A stretch of 64,000 nucleotides of DNA from Faecalibacterium sp. I3-3-89 (GTDB lineage Bacteria > Bacillota > Clostridia > Oscillospirales > Ruminococcaceae), in the NCBI RefSeq assembly GCF_023347275.1, contig NZ_CP094468.1, positions 2,480,001 to 2,544,000 of the forward strand. Reading direction: 5' to 3'. Position 1 is the first letter of the stretch. Every line of letters starts with the position of its first letter. The translations under genes were made by a program, and so were the position numbers. The notes below the pieces were generated by a model. That model had not been told where the DNA came from. It made no database searches and saw only the letters and a list, made by a program, of their open reading frames with translations. Shown here piece after piece: positions 40,828-51,723 of the stretch.

Positions 40828-41172
40828 GACACAAAATGCCCGTTGGCTCTTGATAAAGAAAACCAGACCTGTCCGATCAGACGAAAACCATCCCAAATGT
40901 CGAAACTGGATTTATTGCATTCTATAATGATTTTTTCATTCGGCATAATGAATTTGAAGGGCAGAGATCGAAAATACGCTGCCTTTGATCAAATCGCCCT
41001 ATAAGAAATCCCAAAAAGTAGTTTATTATCATCCTATTAGATTTCGATCTATGGATAACAGTGTCATAAATCACCAGATAGAATGCTATGCGTTTTTATA
41101 ATAGTTGTTCCTCCCGATCAATTTCTATTTGATTCATAACATCCTGATAAATCACAAAATGAGGTGTTTTTT
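40828..41172. other. AT-rich intergenic stretch before the rep-like gene
   Basis: About 345 bp between divergent genes. It is AT-rich with scattered short A/T tracts. It may hold the promoter, and possibly the replication origin, of the rep-like gene, but no iteron series or clear hairpin origin was seen. ATGAGGTG at 41158-41165 is the ribosome site of the next gene. Confidence 0.3.
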
Positions 41173-42282
41173 ATGACAATGGCAAAGAAGCTCCCACTTT
41201 TAGCACCTTCCATTCATACGTTTGAAGTGAATGGAACGTACACGGATTGCGAAGCGAAGCGTACTGTATTTACGGCAATTCAAAAAATGGTATCCGCTGG
41301 AAAATACTATCGGATTCCGTATCATGGCTCCTCGAAAAAAGGCTACTCTTGTAAAAGAAAAGATGGCGGTTTGACCATCACACTGGCAGAATACCCAGAT
41401 TTCAGGAAGAGATACATAACGTTATCTGGTGTGAACCTCGCTCGGATCGCAGGTGATCCATCTCGTTTAAGCTTAACAGATTTATCGCCAGAAGGTTTGG
41501 CCATGCAAGAGCAGGCATTTCTGGATGAATTGGAGCAGCTTGGACTCCTTGAAATTGAGGATTCTGTTAAATGGAAAATGCACCGGTTGGATATTACACA
41601 AGACTTCTATGTGAAATGCGATCCCTCGCTGATGGTAAAAATCATTCGTTATGCAGGAAGCGTTGACCCGTACAGGAAAGGTCGCGCACTGCACTATAAC
41701 CAGCACAATGAGATCCGAAGCTGTAAATTTGAAAAAACGTGGTACGATTTTGCACTCTATGACAAGCATCAGCAGCTCTTGAATTGTGAAAAGGAGAGCT
41801 ATCCGATTTCTCCGGATGATCTGAAACGCTCAAAAAATCTGGTTCGATATGAAATTCAATTAAAGCGCCCCAGTCTGAAAGAATTTGAGCACGATAAGTT
41901 GGAATCGAAATCTTCAAAGTTCCGGTTTGAAAATCATGCGCTGTTTCATTATTTTGACAAAATCAGCGATGATATTCCGCTCTTTCTATATCGGTATGCC
42001 GTCGATTATTTTGGCAAGCATTCGTGGTATAACGTTCCAACTGCCCTGAAAGCCGTACAAATGAGCAACCTTGATGACGATACCAAAGAACTTGTCAGTG
42101 CGTATATCGAAGCGCAGGATGAGCCGGAACTGACCGATAAGATACATCATAAAAAGAAAATCGCAAAGGCTTTGGAAAAATTAGAGATCAACGACGTGAT
42201 CATCCCTTGCCGCATCCTGAACGATCGTCAATGCGGCAGATTTCCAGGTGCGCCCTTATGCACAAGGGTACAAGGGCTTTGA
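41173..42282 (+). CDS. Replication-initiator-like protein of a plasmid or integrative element
   Basis: A 369-residue protein resembling rolling-circle or phage/plasmid initiators. It shows MHRLDITQDFYV (a metal-binding type strand), ALHYNQHNEIRSCKFEKTW, YDFALYDKHQQL (possible catalytic Tyr region) and NLVRYEIQLKRPS, an order like that in Rep_trans or Phage_CRI proteins. The assignment to one family is not certain. The ATG after GAGGTG is preferred over an upstream GTG. It is followed after 71 bp by an excisionase-like gene. The strand is opposite to the neighbouring modules. No integrase, relaxase or partition gene is nearby, so this is probably a remnant. Confidence 0.55.
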   Translation: MTMAKKLPLLAPSIHTFEVNGTYTDCEAKRTVFTAIQKMVSAGKYYRIPYHGSSKKGYSCKRKDGGLTITLAEYPDFRKRYITLSGVNLARIAGDPSRLSLTDLSPEGLAMQEQAFLDELEQLGLLEIEDSVKWKMHRLDITQDFYVKCDPSLMVKIIRYAGSVDPYRKGRALHYNQHNEIRSCKFEKTWYDFALYDKHQQLLNCEKESYPISPDDLKRSKNLVRYEIQLKRPSLKEFEHDKLESKSSKFRFENHALFHYFDKISDDIPLFLYRYAVDYFGKHSWYNVPTALKAVQMSNLDDDTKELVSAYIEAQDEPELTDKIHHKKKIAKALEKLEINDVIIPCRILNDRQCGRFPGAPLCTRVQGL

Positions 42283-42353
42283 GCAAACAAAAAATAATCC
42301 ATGCAATGAAGCGCAAAAATTCATCAAGATCACAAGAATGGAGTTGATTTTCA

Positions 42354-42530
42354 ATGCTAGACAACTATCCCGATGTCCTGAGTTTCCGGCAGGTCATGGA
42401 AATTACGCATGTTGGCAGAAATCTACTGCTTCGTCTTCTGAACAGCGGCGAAATCCCTGCCTTCAAGATGGGAAAACTCTGGAAGGTTTACAAACAAGAC
42501 CTGATTCAGTATATGAGCCAATGTCAGTAA
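42354..42530 (+). CDS. Excisionase-like helix-turn-helix protein
   Basis: A 58-residue protein: MLDNYPDVLSFRQVMEI, then LLRLLNSGEIPAFKMGKLWKV. This is the pattern of MerR-like winged helices of Xis/AlpA excisionase proteins. It follows the rep-like gene on the same strand and is followed by a hairpin. It suggests that the segment came from an excisable element, though no integrase is present in the window. Confidence 0.75.
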   Translation: MLDNYPDVLSFRQVMEITHVGRNLLLRLLNSGEIPAFKMGKLWKVYKQDLIQYMSQCQ

Positions 42531-42557
42531 ACCATATCCTTCGTTTGGGGCAAAAAG

Positions 42558-42597
42558 AATCCCGTTGGACTCCGCAGCAGGAATCCAGCGGGATTTA
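42558..42597. terminator. Two-sided terminator between xis-like and unknown gene
   Basis: AATCCCGTTGGA pairs with TCCAGCGGGATT (one G-U). T-rich sequence follows on the plus strand and CTTTTTG on the minus strand. Confidence 0.7.
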
Positions 42598-42663
42598 ATC
42601 TTATTGATTTTTAATACGTTCGTCTCAAATTTCAAGAAGGATTTTTTACGTCTTGCACTTTCA

Positions 42664-43278
42664 TCAAAATTGTATTTGGGCACCGTTCTCTTCCGCAATT
42701 TGGATCACATCATCCACGCACAGAGCTGCTTCTTCCTCTGTAGCGGGGTCGTATGCGTAATATACGTCATAGAGCGCCGGTGCCAGAGCTAGCTCATTGT
42801 TATAATCCACCACCTCGTCATAAAATACCATATACTCCGTAAAACGCTCCCACGCGACCTGATTGCTATACTTTCCACTGTATTCGTATACGTCCGTATA
42901 CATTGCATTCAGCCATGCGGTCTTAAAATCGCTCCCATAGCTGAGGTAGTACTCTTTCGTGCTTTCCAGCATTTCTCCAAACTCATAGGAGTTGACGTCT
43001 ACAGAGATCTCGCCAGAAAGTTCCGAATAGGTATCCATTCCATTCGTGCTAACAACTTTACGGTCTGATCTGGTAGCTGTCTGGGTAGAATTGTTGGAAT
43101 CCGTGTCCCCTACATCTATTTTCAACAACTCATCAAAGAAAACTATATTTGAAGCGGTAAGCATCGCTCTTTTGTCTATTTTGATTTTTCTATCATCTTC
43201 CGGCTTTACCGCTCCAAATAAAATAACATTTACTCTTCGCTTTATCCTCCCCTTCACCATCGACTTTGAAACCGCCAA
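42664..43278 (-). CDS. Hypothetical protein
   Basis: A frame of up to 204 residues; no family recognised. The part from about residue 38 (MLTASNIVFFDELLKI) is acidic and Tyr-rich (EYYLSYGSDFKTAWLNAMYTD) with a low-complexity Ser/Thr stretch, and ends EENGAQIQF. The first 37 residues are Lys/Arg-rich, overlap a GC-rich fragment on the other strand, and may not be native, so the true start could be at the internal ATG near 43167. No signal peptide is certain. AT-rich, within the mobile remnant downstream of ppdK. Confidence 0.5.
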   Translation of the reverse strand: MAVSKSMVKGRIKRRVNVILFGAVKPEDDRKIKIDKRAMLTASNIVFFDELLKIDVGDTDSNNSTQTATRSDRKVVSTNGMDTYSELSGEISVDVNSYEFGEMLESTKEYYLSYGSDFKTAWLNAMYTDVYEYSGKYSNQVAWERFTEYMVFYDEVVDYNNELALAPALYDVYYAYDPATEEEAALCVDDVIQIAEENGAQIQF

Positions 43279-43360
43279 GCGTTACCGGGAAGCCAACAAG
43301 ATGCCCCACCAGTTCCGCCGTGCAGCGTGGGCCGACTTGACTGTGGAGGTGTATCTGTGA
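43237..43360 (+). pseudogene. 3' fragment of an unknown gene
   Basis: A plus-strand frame ends with PFTIDFETAKRYREANKMP and HQFRRAAWADLTVEVYL. Its base composition is higher in GC than the adjacent AT-rich sequence, with a sharp change near 43235. It looks like the tail of a truncated gene, probably left by a recombination event. The family is not recognised. Confidence 0.35.
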
Positions 43361-43416
43361 TGCTTCTGGAAAGCAGCCCTGTGTTAAACGCAATTCACCT
43401 CATACATGAGAAAACA

Positions 43417-43455
43417 AATAAGGCCCACCGCCAAAATTGACGGTGAGCCTTATTT
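43417..43455 (-). terminator. Terminator of ppdK
   Basis: AATAAGGCCCACCGCC pairs with the GACGGTGAGCCTTATT arm around AAAATT (imperfect); it could act on both strands. Confidence 0.8.
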
Positions 43456-43492
43456 TATGCTCGATTTTTAACGATAATTCGCCACAAAATCC

Positions 43493-46159
<2,667 letters not shown>

Positions 46160-46262
46160 GCGTGTTTACCTCCCAAATGATGGCCCCCGGCGCGATGCTC
46201 CGGCGGTCTTATCGATGCTCTGTCTTGTCATACGATAAACATTTCTCTGTGAATGCTAAACT

Positions 46263-46272
46263 ATTATACCAG
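46263..46272 (-). promoter_or_regulatory. Extended -10 promoter of ppdK
   Basis: TGGTATAAT on the minus strand (TG-N-TATAAT; TATAAT at 46268-46263), about 100 bp before the ATG. The 46160-46576 gap carries this and an unmarked promoter for the glmU-like gene; I see no further structure. Confidence 0.55.
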
Positions 46273-46576
46273 AATTTCGCGCCCATTCCATCGGGCAAAT
46301 CACCGAATTTGTTTGATATTTTTTGTGCAAACTCTTGCATTTTACTCTCTTTTTCGGTAATATAAAATGGGAAAGATTTGAAGAGGATTTTCGAGTTTTG
46401 ACGCCACTTTTGGGCAGTTGGATACAACTTTCTATCCATTAAACTCATTGCCCCTTTTGTTTGTCTTTCTTCCTTTCGAATTTCTTTTATCTTGGATACA
46501 ACAATCCCTCTTCCGCAGAGGCCGTCGCAGTCTGTTTGGCTTCTGCGAAAGGCAGAGTTGGAGGAGGTTTTTCCTT

Positions 46577-47329
46577 ATGCAGAACATCGATGCATCCGCA
46601 CTGGCCGCCGCAAAGGCCAAGCTCGACGCCGCCGAGGCACAGCGTGAAGAGGTGCTGCTGCGCCACATCGCAAACGGCGTGGACATCCGCAGCCGCAGTG
46701 TCGAGATCGACCCCGAGGTCGTCATCGCCCCGGGCGCTGTCATCCTCGCGGGCACCATCCTGAAGGGCCGGACGGTCATCGGCGCAGGCTGCGTCATCGG
46801 CCCCAACACCCTCATCGAGGACAGCACCGTGGACGAGGGCACCTCCGTCAACGCAAGTCAGGTCTACAGCAGCCATCTCGGCCCCCACAACAACATCGGC
46901 CCCTTTACCCATGTCCGCATCAACACCGTCACCGGCTACGGCGTGCATCTGGGCGCTTACGTCGAGACGAAGAACTCCAGCTTCGCCCGGGGCAATACCG
47001 TCAGCCACCTGACCTACATCGGCGACAGCGATGTGGGCAAATACTGCAACTTCGGCTGCGGCACCGTCACCTGCAACTACGACGGCAAGGATAAGTTCCG
47101 CACGACCATTGGCGACTACTGCTTCATCGGCTGCAACACCAACCTCGTGGCCCCCGTCACCATCGGTGACGGAGCCTACACCGCCGCCGGCAGCACCATC
47201 ACCAAAGACGTGCCCCCGCAGGCACTTGGCATCGCCCGCGAGCGCCAGACCAACCTCGACGGCTGGGCCGAGCCGAAGATGGAAGCGTACATTGCAAAAA
47301 AGCAGAAACTGGAACAGGAGCAGGGCTGA
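46577..47329 (+). CDS. GlmU-like acetyltransferase lacking the uridyltransferase domain
   Basis: A 250-residue protein matching the C-terminal half of bifunctional GlmU. It has the linker helix (AAKAKLDAAEAQREEVLLRH), ANGVDI, then a left-handed beta-helix of hexapeptide repeats (VVIAPGAVILAG, TVIGAGCVIGPN) and the acetyl-CoA/active-site segments YVETKNSSF, SHLTYIGD, NFGCGTVTCNYDG and AGSTITKDVP. It should acetylate glucosamine-1-phosphate in UDP-GlcNAc synthesis. The usual N-terminal pyrophosphorylase domain (about 230 residues) is absent: the ATG follows GGAGGTTTTTCCTT and the divergent ppdK gene lies upstream. The neighbours pth and mfd fit the common glmU-pth-mfd order. Confidence 0.9.
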   Translation: MQNIDASALAAAKAKLDAAEAQREEVLLRHIANGVDIRSRSVEIDPEVVIAPGAVILAGTILKGRTVIGAGCVIGPNTLIEDSTVDEGTSVNASQVYSSHLGPHNNIGPFTHVRINTVTGYGVHLGAYVETKNSSFARGNTVSHLTYIGDSDVGKYCNFGCGTVTCNYDGKDKFRTTIGDYCFIGCNTNLVAPVTIGDGAYTAAGSTITKDVPPQALGIARERQTNLDGWAEPKMEAYIAKKQKLEQEQG

Positions 47330-47342
47330 CCCCCGCTTCCCA

Positions 47343-47376
47343 CGCCGCCGTGTCGCCCGCACGGCGGCTTTTTTGC
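47343..47376 (+). terminator. Terminator of the glmU-like gene
   Basis: GCCGCCGTG pairs with CACGGCGGC, followed by TTTTTTG. Confidence 0.85.
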
Positions 47377-47409
47377 GCTTTTTGTGTATCTTTTTGCGCG
47401 CGCGTATGT

Positions 47410-47415
47410 TATAAT
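47410..47415 (+). promoter_or_regulatory. -10 box upstream of pth
   Basis: TATAAT 49 bp before the pth ATG, with TATG just before it. No convincing -35 box at 17 bp. Confidence 0.45.
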
Positions 47416-47463
47416 AATATACTGTTCGAAAAACAGCTCAGACACAAAAAGGCAGAATACAGT

Positions 47464-48042
47464 ATGAATACCAATGACATCTGGCTCATTGCCGGCCTCG
47501 GCAACCCGGAGCCAAAATACGACGGCACCCGCCACAACGCAGGCTTTTCCGCGCTGGACGATCTGGCGGGCAGATGGGGCATCTCCGTCTCCAAGACCAA
47601 GTTTCAGGGTCTGTGGGGGCAGGGCGAGGTGGACGGCCATAAGGTCGTGCTCCTCAAGCCCCTGACCTATATGAACCTCTCGGGCGACTCCATCGCCCCG
47701 CTGGCGGGCTTCTTCAAGATCCCCGCCGACCACGTCATCGTCCTCTGCGACGACATCACCCAAAGCCCCGGCAAGCTGCGTATCCGGCCCTCCGGCTCGG
47801 CAGGCGGCCACAACGGCCTCAAGAGCATCATCGCCCGCCTCGGCAGCGAAAACTTCCCCCGCATCCGCATCGGGGTGGGCGCAAAGCCCCGCCCGGACTA
47901 CGACCTCGCCGACTGGGTGCTGGGTAAGTTCCCGCCCGACGACGCCAAGGCCCTCGCCGACCGCCTGCCCGACCTCGAGGCCGCTGCCAAGCTCATCATG
48001 GACGGCAAGCTCGGTCTGGCGCAGAGCAAGTATAACGGGTGA
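47464..48042 (+). CDS. pth: Peptidyl-tRNA hydrolase
   Basis: A 192-residue cytoplasmic enzyme that frees tRNA from prematurely released peptidyl-tRNA. Catalytic and binding features are IAGLGNPEPKYDGTRHNAGF (His at the active site), KPLTYMNLSG, CDDITQSPGKLRIRPSGSAGGHNGL and the C-terminal lid DWVLGKF. Length is normal. The ribosome site is weak (AAGGCAGAA). It precedes mfd, the conserved Firmicute order, with a MITE-like repeat in between. Confidence 0.97.
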   Translation: MNTNDIWLIAGLGNPEPKYDGTRHNAGFSALDDLAGRWGISVSKTKFQGLWGQGEVDGHKVVLLKPLTYMNLSGDSIAPLAGFFKIPADHVIVLCDDITQSPGKLRIRPSGSAGGHNGLKSIIARLGSENFPRIRIGVGAKPRPDYDLADWVLGKFPPDDAKALADRLPDLEAAAKLIMDGKLGLAQSKYNG

Positions 48043-48058
48043 GGCTCCGCTTGACGCA

Positions 48059-48192
48059 ACCTCTCAGTCTCGCTTCGCTCGACAGCTCCCCTACCGAGGG
48101 GAGCCTCTGGCGAAGAGGTAAAGTTTTCCGGTATGCCAAAGCCTCCCCTCGATAGGGGAGGTGGCACGGCGTCAGCCGTGACGGAGAGGTTT
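48059..48192. repeat. MITE-like palindromic repeat, copy 2
   Basis: Same structure as 1584-1714: it starts AACCTCTCAGTC, contains CTCCCC..GAGGGGAG, GCCTCTGGCGAAGAGG and CTCCCCTCGATAGGGGAG, and ends GACGGAGAGGTT. It fills the pth-mfd gap. Confidence 0.75.
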
Positions 48193-48217
48193 AACCCCAC
48201 CAGAAAGGAGATCTCCC

Positions 48218-51200
48218 ATGTACGAAGCGCTCCTGAAAAGCACCCCCGAATACCAGAAGGTCGCGGCCAGCCTTGCGTCGCCAGGGCCGGCGGCACTGTT
48301 CGGCCTGCCTCCGGCGGGCCGGGCGCTGCTCTACGCCTCCCTCCAGAAGGACACAGGCCGCGTCCTCTGCATCGTCACCCCCGGCGAGGCCGAGGCCACC
48401 CATTTCGCCGACGACCTCAAGACGCTGGGCCTTTCGGCGGCGGTATTCCCGCCCCGGGACTTCATGCTCCGCCCCGTGGAGGGCGCGGGCCGCGAGTACG
48501 AGTACCGGCGGCTGTCGGTGCTGGGCGCACTGGCGGGCGGACGGCTGCAGGCCGTCTGCGTCCCCGCCGAAGCCCTGCTCCAATACACGGTGCCGCAGGA
48601 TGAGTTCCTGAAAAACACCCTCACCCTCAAGCCCGGCATGGTCTACAACCGGGAAGCGCTGGTGGAGCGGCTCTTCGCCGCCGGGTATGTGCGGCGCAGT
48701 CAGGTGGACGGCCCGGGCCAGTTCAGCGTCCGGGGCGACATCGTGGACATCTACGCCCCGGATATGCACCAGCCCGCCCGTGTGGAATACTGGGACGATG
48801 AGATCGACTCTCTGGCCTCCTTCGACCTGCTGACCCAGCGGCGGGACGGCGCACTCGAGAAAATTTATCTTTCCCCTGCCCGTGAGGTGCTGTTCGGCAG
48901 CACGGCCGACACGGCGGACGCCCTCCGCGCCGCCCAGAAAAAAGCCCGGGGCAAGCACCGCACCGCCCTTGAAAAGGCGATGGAGGCCGACCTTGCCCAG
49001 CTGGACAGCGGCGTCATGCCCGAGGCCATGGACAAATACTACGGCCTGCGGTATGAGACGCCCGCCACCCTTCTTGACCATCTCCGCAGCCCCATCTTCA
49101 TCCTCGACGAGGTGGGCGGCATCCGGGACGCCCAGAAGGCCACCGAGTTCCGCCGCAGCGAGGAGCTGACCGGCCTGCTGGAAGAGGGTGTCCTCTGCCC
49201 CGGCCTCGATGTGCTCTACCAGACCATGGACGACCTCGCCATCGCAGCCCAGAAGCAAAGCACCCTGCTCTGCGAGAACTTCCTGCGGGGCATGAATGAG
49301 TTCAAACTCAAAGACCTCATCAACGCCGAGGCCTTTGCTGCCCCCAACTGGGGCGGCGACCTTGCCTCCCTGCGGGAGGATCTCGACCCGCTGGTGGCAC
49401 AGGGGTACGCGGTCGTCCTCTTTGCCGGTACGCCCAAGGGCGCGGCGGCCCTCACCCGGGATCTCGCGGACAAGGGCTACGCCGTCAGCATGAGCCGGGA
49501 CGTCCGGCCCACAAAGGGGCTGGTGCAGGTCCTGCCCGGCCACCTCACGGCAGGCTGCACCTTCCCCTTTGCCCATGCCGCCGTCCTCTCGTCCCGGCGC
49601 CACGGTCTGGGCGACGAGGCCGCCGAGGCCAAAAAGCGCAAGAAAAATAAAAACGCCCTCTCCAGCCTGTCGGACATCAAGCCCGGCGACTATGTGGTGC
49701 ACCAGAGCCACGGCATCGGTATGTATGCGGGCATCCAGCGCCTTGAGGTACAGGGCGCGATAAAGGATTACCTCAAGATCCAGTATTCCGGCTCGGACGT
49801 GCTCTATGTGCCCGTCACCCAGCTGGACCTGCTGAGCCGCTATACCGCCCCCGGCGACGAGGAGAAGGTGAAGCTGGCCAAGCTGGGCGGCACCGAGTGG
49901 CAGCGCACCCGCGCCAAGGTGAAAAAGGCCACCGAGGAGATGGCGCAGGAGCTGATCGAGCTTTACGCCCGCCGACGGCAGGCCACGGGCTACGCCTTTC
50001 CCGCCGACGGCGACTGGCAGAGCGACTTTGAATCCCGCTTTGAGTACGACGAGACGGACGACCAGCTCAACGCCACCGCTGAGATCAAAAAGGACATGGA
50101 AAAAGGCTGGCCCATGGACCGCCTGCTCTGCGGCGACGTCGGCGTCGGCAAGACCGAAGTCGCCCTCCGGGCGGCCTTCAAGTGCGTCATGGGCGGCAAG
50201 CAGTGCGCCATCCTCGCCCCCACCACCCTGCTGGCGTGGCAGCACTACAACACCATCATCTCCCGCATGGAGGCTTTCCCGGTGAAGGTCGGGATGCTCT
50301 CCCGCTTCCGCACCGCAAAGCAGCAGAAGGAGACGCTGCGGGGCTTACAGTCCGGCAGCGTGGACATCGTCGTCGGCACCCACCGTCTCCTCTCCAAGGA
50401 CGTCCGCTTCCACGACCTCGGCCTTGTCATCATCGACGAGGAGCAGCGCTTCGGCGTCAAGCATAAGGAGAAGCTGAAGGAGAACTTCATCGGCGTGGAT
50501 ATGCTGACCCTCTCGGCCACCCCCATCCCCCGCACCCTGAACATGGCCATGAGCGGCATCCGCGACCTTTCCACCATCGAGCAGCCCCCCATCGAGCGCC
50601 AGCCTGTGGAGACGTTCGTGCTGGAATATAACGACGTCATCCTCGCCGAGGCCATGAAGAAGGAGCTGGCCCGGGGCGGTCAGGTCTACTACCTCCACAA
50701 CCGTGTGGACAACATCGAGTCCACAGCCGCCCATGTCAGCCAGATGGTGCCCGGTGCACGGGTGGGCATCGCCCACGGCAAGATGACCGAGGAGGAGCTG
50801 AACCCCGTCTGGCAGCATCTGCTGAACGGCGAGATCGACATCCTCGTCTGCACCACCCTCATCGAGACGGGCATCGACGTGCGCAACTGCAACACCCTCA
50901 TCATCGAGGATGCCGACCGGATGGGCCTCGCCCAGCTGTACCAGATCAGAGGCCGTGTGGGCCGCTCTGGCCGGAAAGCCTACGCCTACTTCACCTTCCG
51001 GCGGGACAAGACCCTCACCGACATCGCCCAGAAGCGGCTTTCCGCCATCCGGGAGTTCACAGCCTTCGGCTCCGGCTTCCGCATCGCCATGCGCGACCTA
51101 CAAATTCGCGGCGCAGGCAGTCTGCTGGGCCACAGCCAGCACGGCCACATGGAGGCCGTGGGCTACGACCTCTATGTCAAGATGCTGGGACAGGCCATCG

Positions 51201-51703
51201 CCCGGGCCAAGGGTGAACCCATCCAGCGGGACAAGAGCGAGTGCCTCGTGGACCTGCGGGTAGACGCCTTCATCCCCGAGAAGTATATCGCCGACGGCCC
51301 GGGCCGCATCGAGGCCTACAAGCGCATCGCCGCCATCCAGACCCCCGAGGACGCCGCCGACGTGCTGGACGAGCTGATCGACCGCTACGGCGACCCGCCC
51401 CCCTCGGTCAGCGACCTTGTCAGCGTCTCGCTGGTGCGGGTCCAAGCCGCCGCCGTGGGCGTCTACGAAGTCACCCAGAAGAAGGACACCCTGCTCTTAC
51501 AGGTCGAGACGCTGGACGTCGCCATGATACGCGGCCTGCTCATCGCCTTCAATGGCCGGGTGACGGCAGGTGCGGGTACCAAACCCTACCTCTCAGTGGT
51601 CCTTCAGCCCGACGAAAAGCCGCTGGAACTGCTGCAAAGCATCCTCCGGGCGATGGCGGACATCCTTGCCGCCCCGCAGGAGGATGCCTCCGGCAAAAAA
51701 TAA
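48218..51703 (+). CDS. mfd: Transcription-repair coupling factor
   Basis: A 1161-residue ATP-dependent translocase that releases stalled RNA polymerase and recruits UvrA. Domains in order: UvrB-like (about 1-350, with PRDFMLRPVEGAGREYEYRRL broken over strands), the RNA polymerase-interacting domain around residues 480-560 (LKPGDYVVHQSHGIGMY-type), the RecG-like helicase with Walker A DVGVGKTEVALRA and DEEQRFGVKHKE, SATPIPRTLNMA, QIRGRVGRSGRKAYAY, and a C-terminal TRCF domain. AAAGGAGATCTCCC precedes the ATG. Length is typical. Confidence 0.97.
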   Translation: MYEALLKSTPEYQKVAASLASPGPAALFGLPPAGRALLYASLQKDTGRVLCIVTPGEAEATHFADDLKTLGLSAAVFPPRDFMLRPVEGAGREYEYRRLSVLGALAGGRLQAVCVPAEALLQYTVPQDEFLKNTLTLKPGMVYNREALVERLFAAGYVRRSQVDGPGQFSVRGDIVDIYAPDMHQPARVEYWDDEIDSLASFDLLTQRRDGALEKIYLSPAREVLFGSTADTADALRAAQKKARGKHRTALEKAMEADLAQLDSGVMPEAMDKYYGLRYETPATLLDHLRSPIFILDEVGGIRDAQKATEFRRSEELTGLLEEGVLCPGLDVLYQTMDDLAIAAQKQSTLLCENFLRGMNEFKLKDLINAEAFAAPNWGGDLASLREDLDPLVAQGYAVVLFAGTPKGAAALTRDLADKGYAVSMSRDVRPTKGLVQVLPGHLTAGCTFPFAHAAVLSSRRHGLGDEAAEAKKRKKNKNALSSLSDIKPGDYVVHQSHGIGMYAGIQRLEVQGAIKDYLKIQYSGSDVLYVPVTQLDLLSRYTAPGDEEKVKLAKLGGTEWQRTRAKVKKATEEMAQELIELYARRRQATGYAFPADGDWQSDFESRFEYDETDDQLNATAEIKKDMEKGWPMDRLLCGDVGVGKTEVALRAAFKCVMGGKQCAILAPTTLLAWQHYNTIISRMEAFPVKVGMLSRFRTAKQQKETLRGLQSGSVDIVVGTHRLLSKDVRFHDLGLVIIDEEQRFGVKHKEKLKENFIGVDMLTLSATPIPRTLNMAMSGIRDLSTIEQPPIERQPVETFVLEYNDVILAEAMKKELARGGQVYYLHNRVDNIESTAAHVSQMVPGARVGIAHGKMTEEELNPVWQHLLNGEIDILVCTTLIETGIDVRNCNTLIIEDADRMGLAQLYQIRGRVGRSGRKAYAYFTFRRDKTLTDIAQKRLSAIREFTAFGSGFRIAMRDLQIRGAGSLLGHSQHGHMEAVGYDLYVKMLGQAIARAKGEPIQRDKSECLVDLRVDAFIPEKYIADGPGRIEAYKRIAAIQTPEDAADVLDELIDRYGDPPPSVSDLVSVSLVRVQAAAVGVYEVTQKKDTLLLQVETLDVAMIRGLLIAFNGRVTAGAGTKPYLSVVLQPDEKPLELLQSILRAMADILAAPQEDASGKK

Positions 51704-51723
51704 ACTTTATCAGGAGTACACTT

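Noticed and set aside
40850..41160. Replication origin with iterons upstream of the rep-like gene
   Set aside because: No series of direct repeats was found, only AT-rich sequence.
42664..43278. The hypothetical protein as a toxin of a toxin-antitoxin pair
   Set aside because: No partner gene, no known toxin motif, and an uncertain N-terminus.
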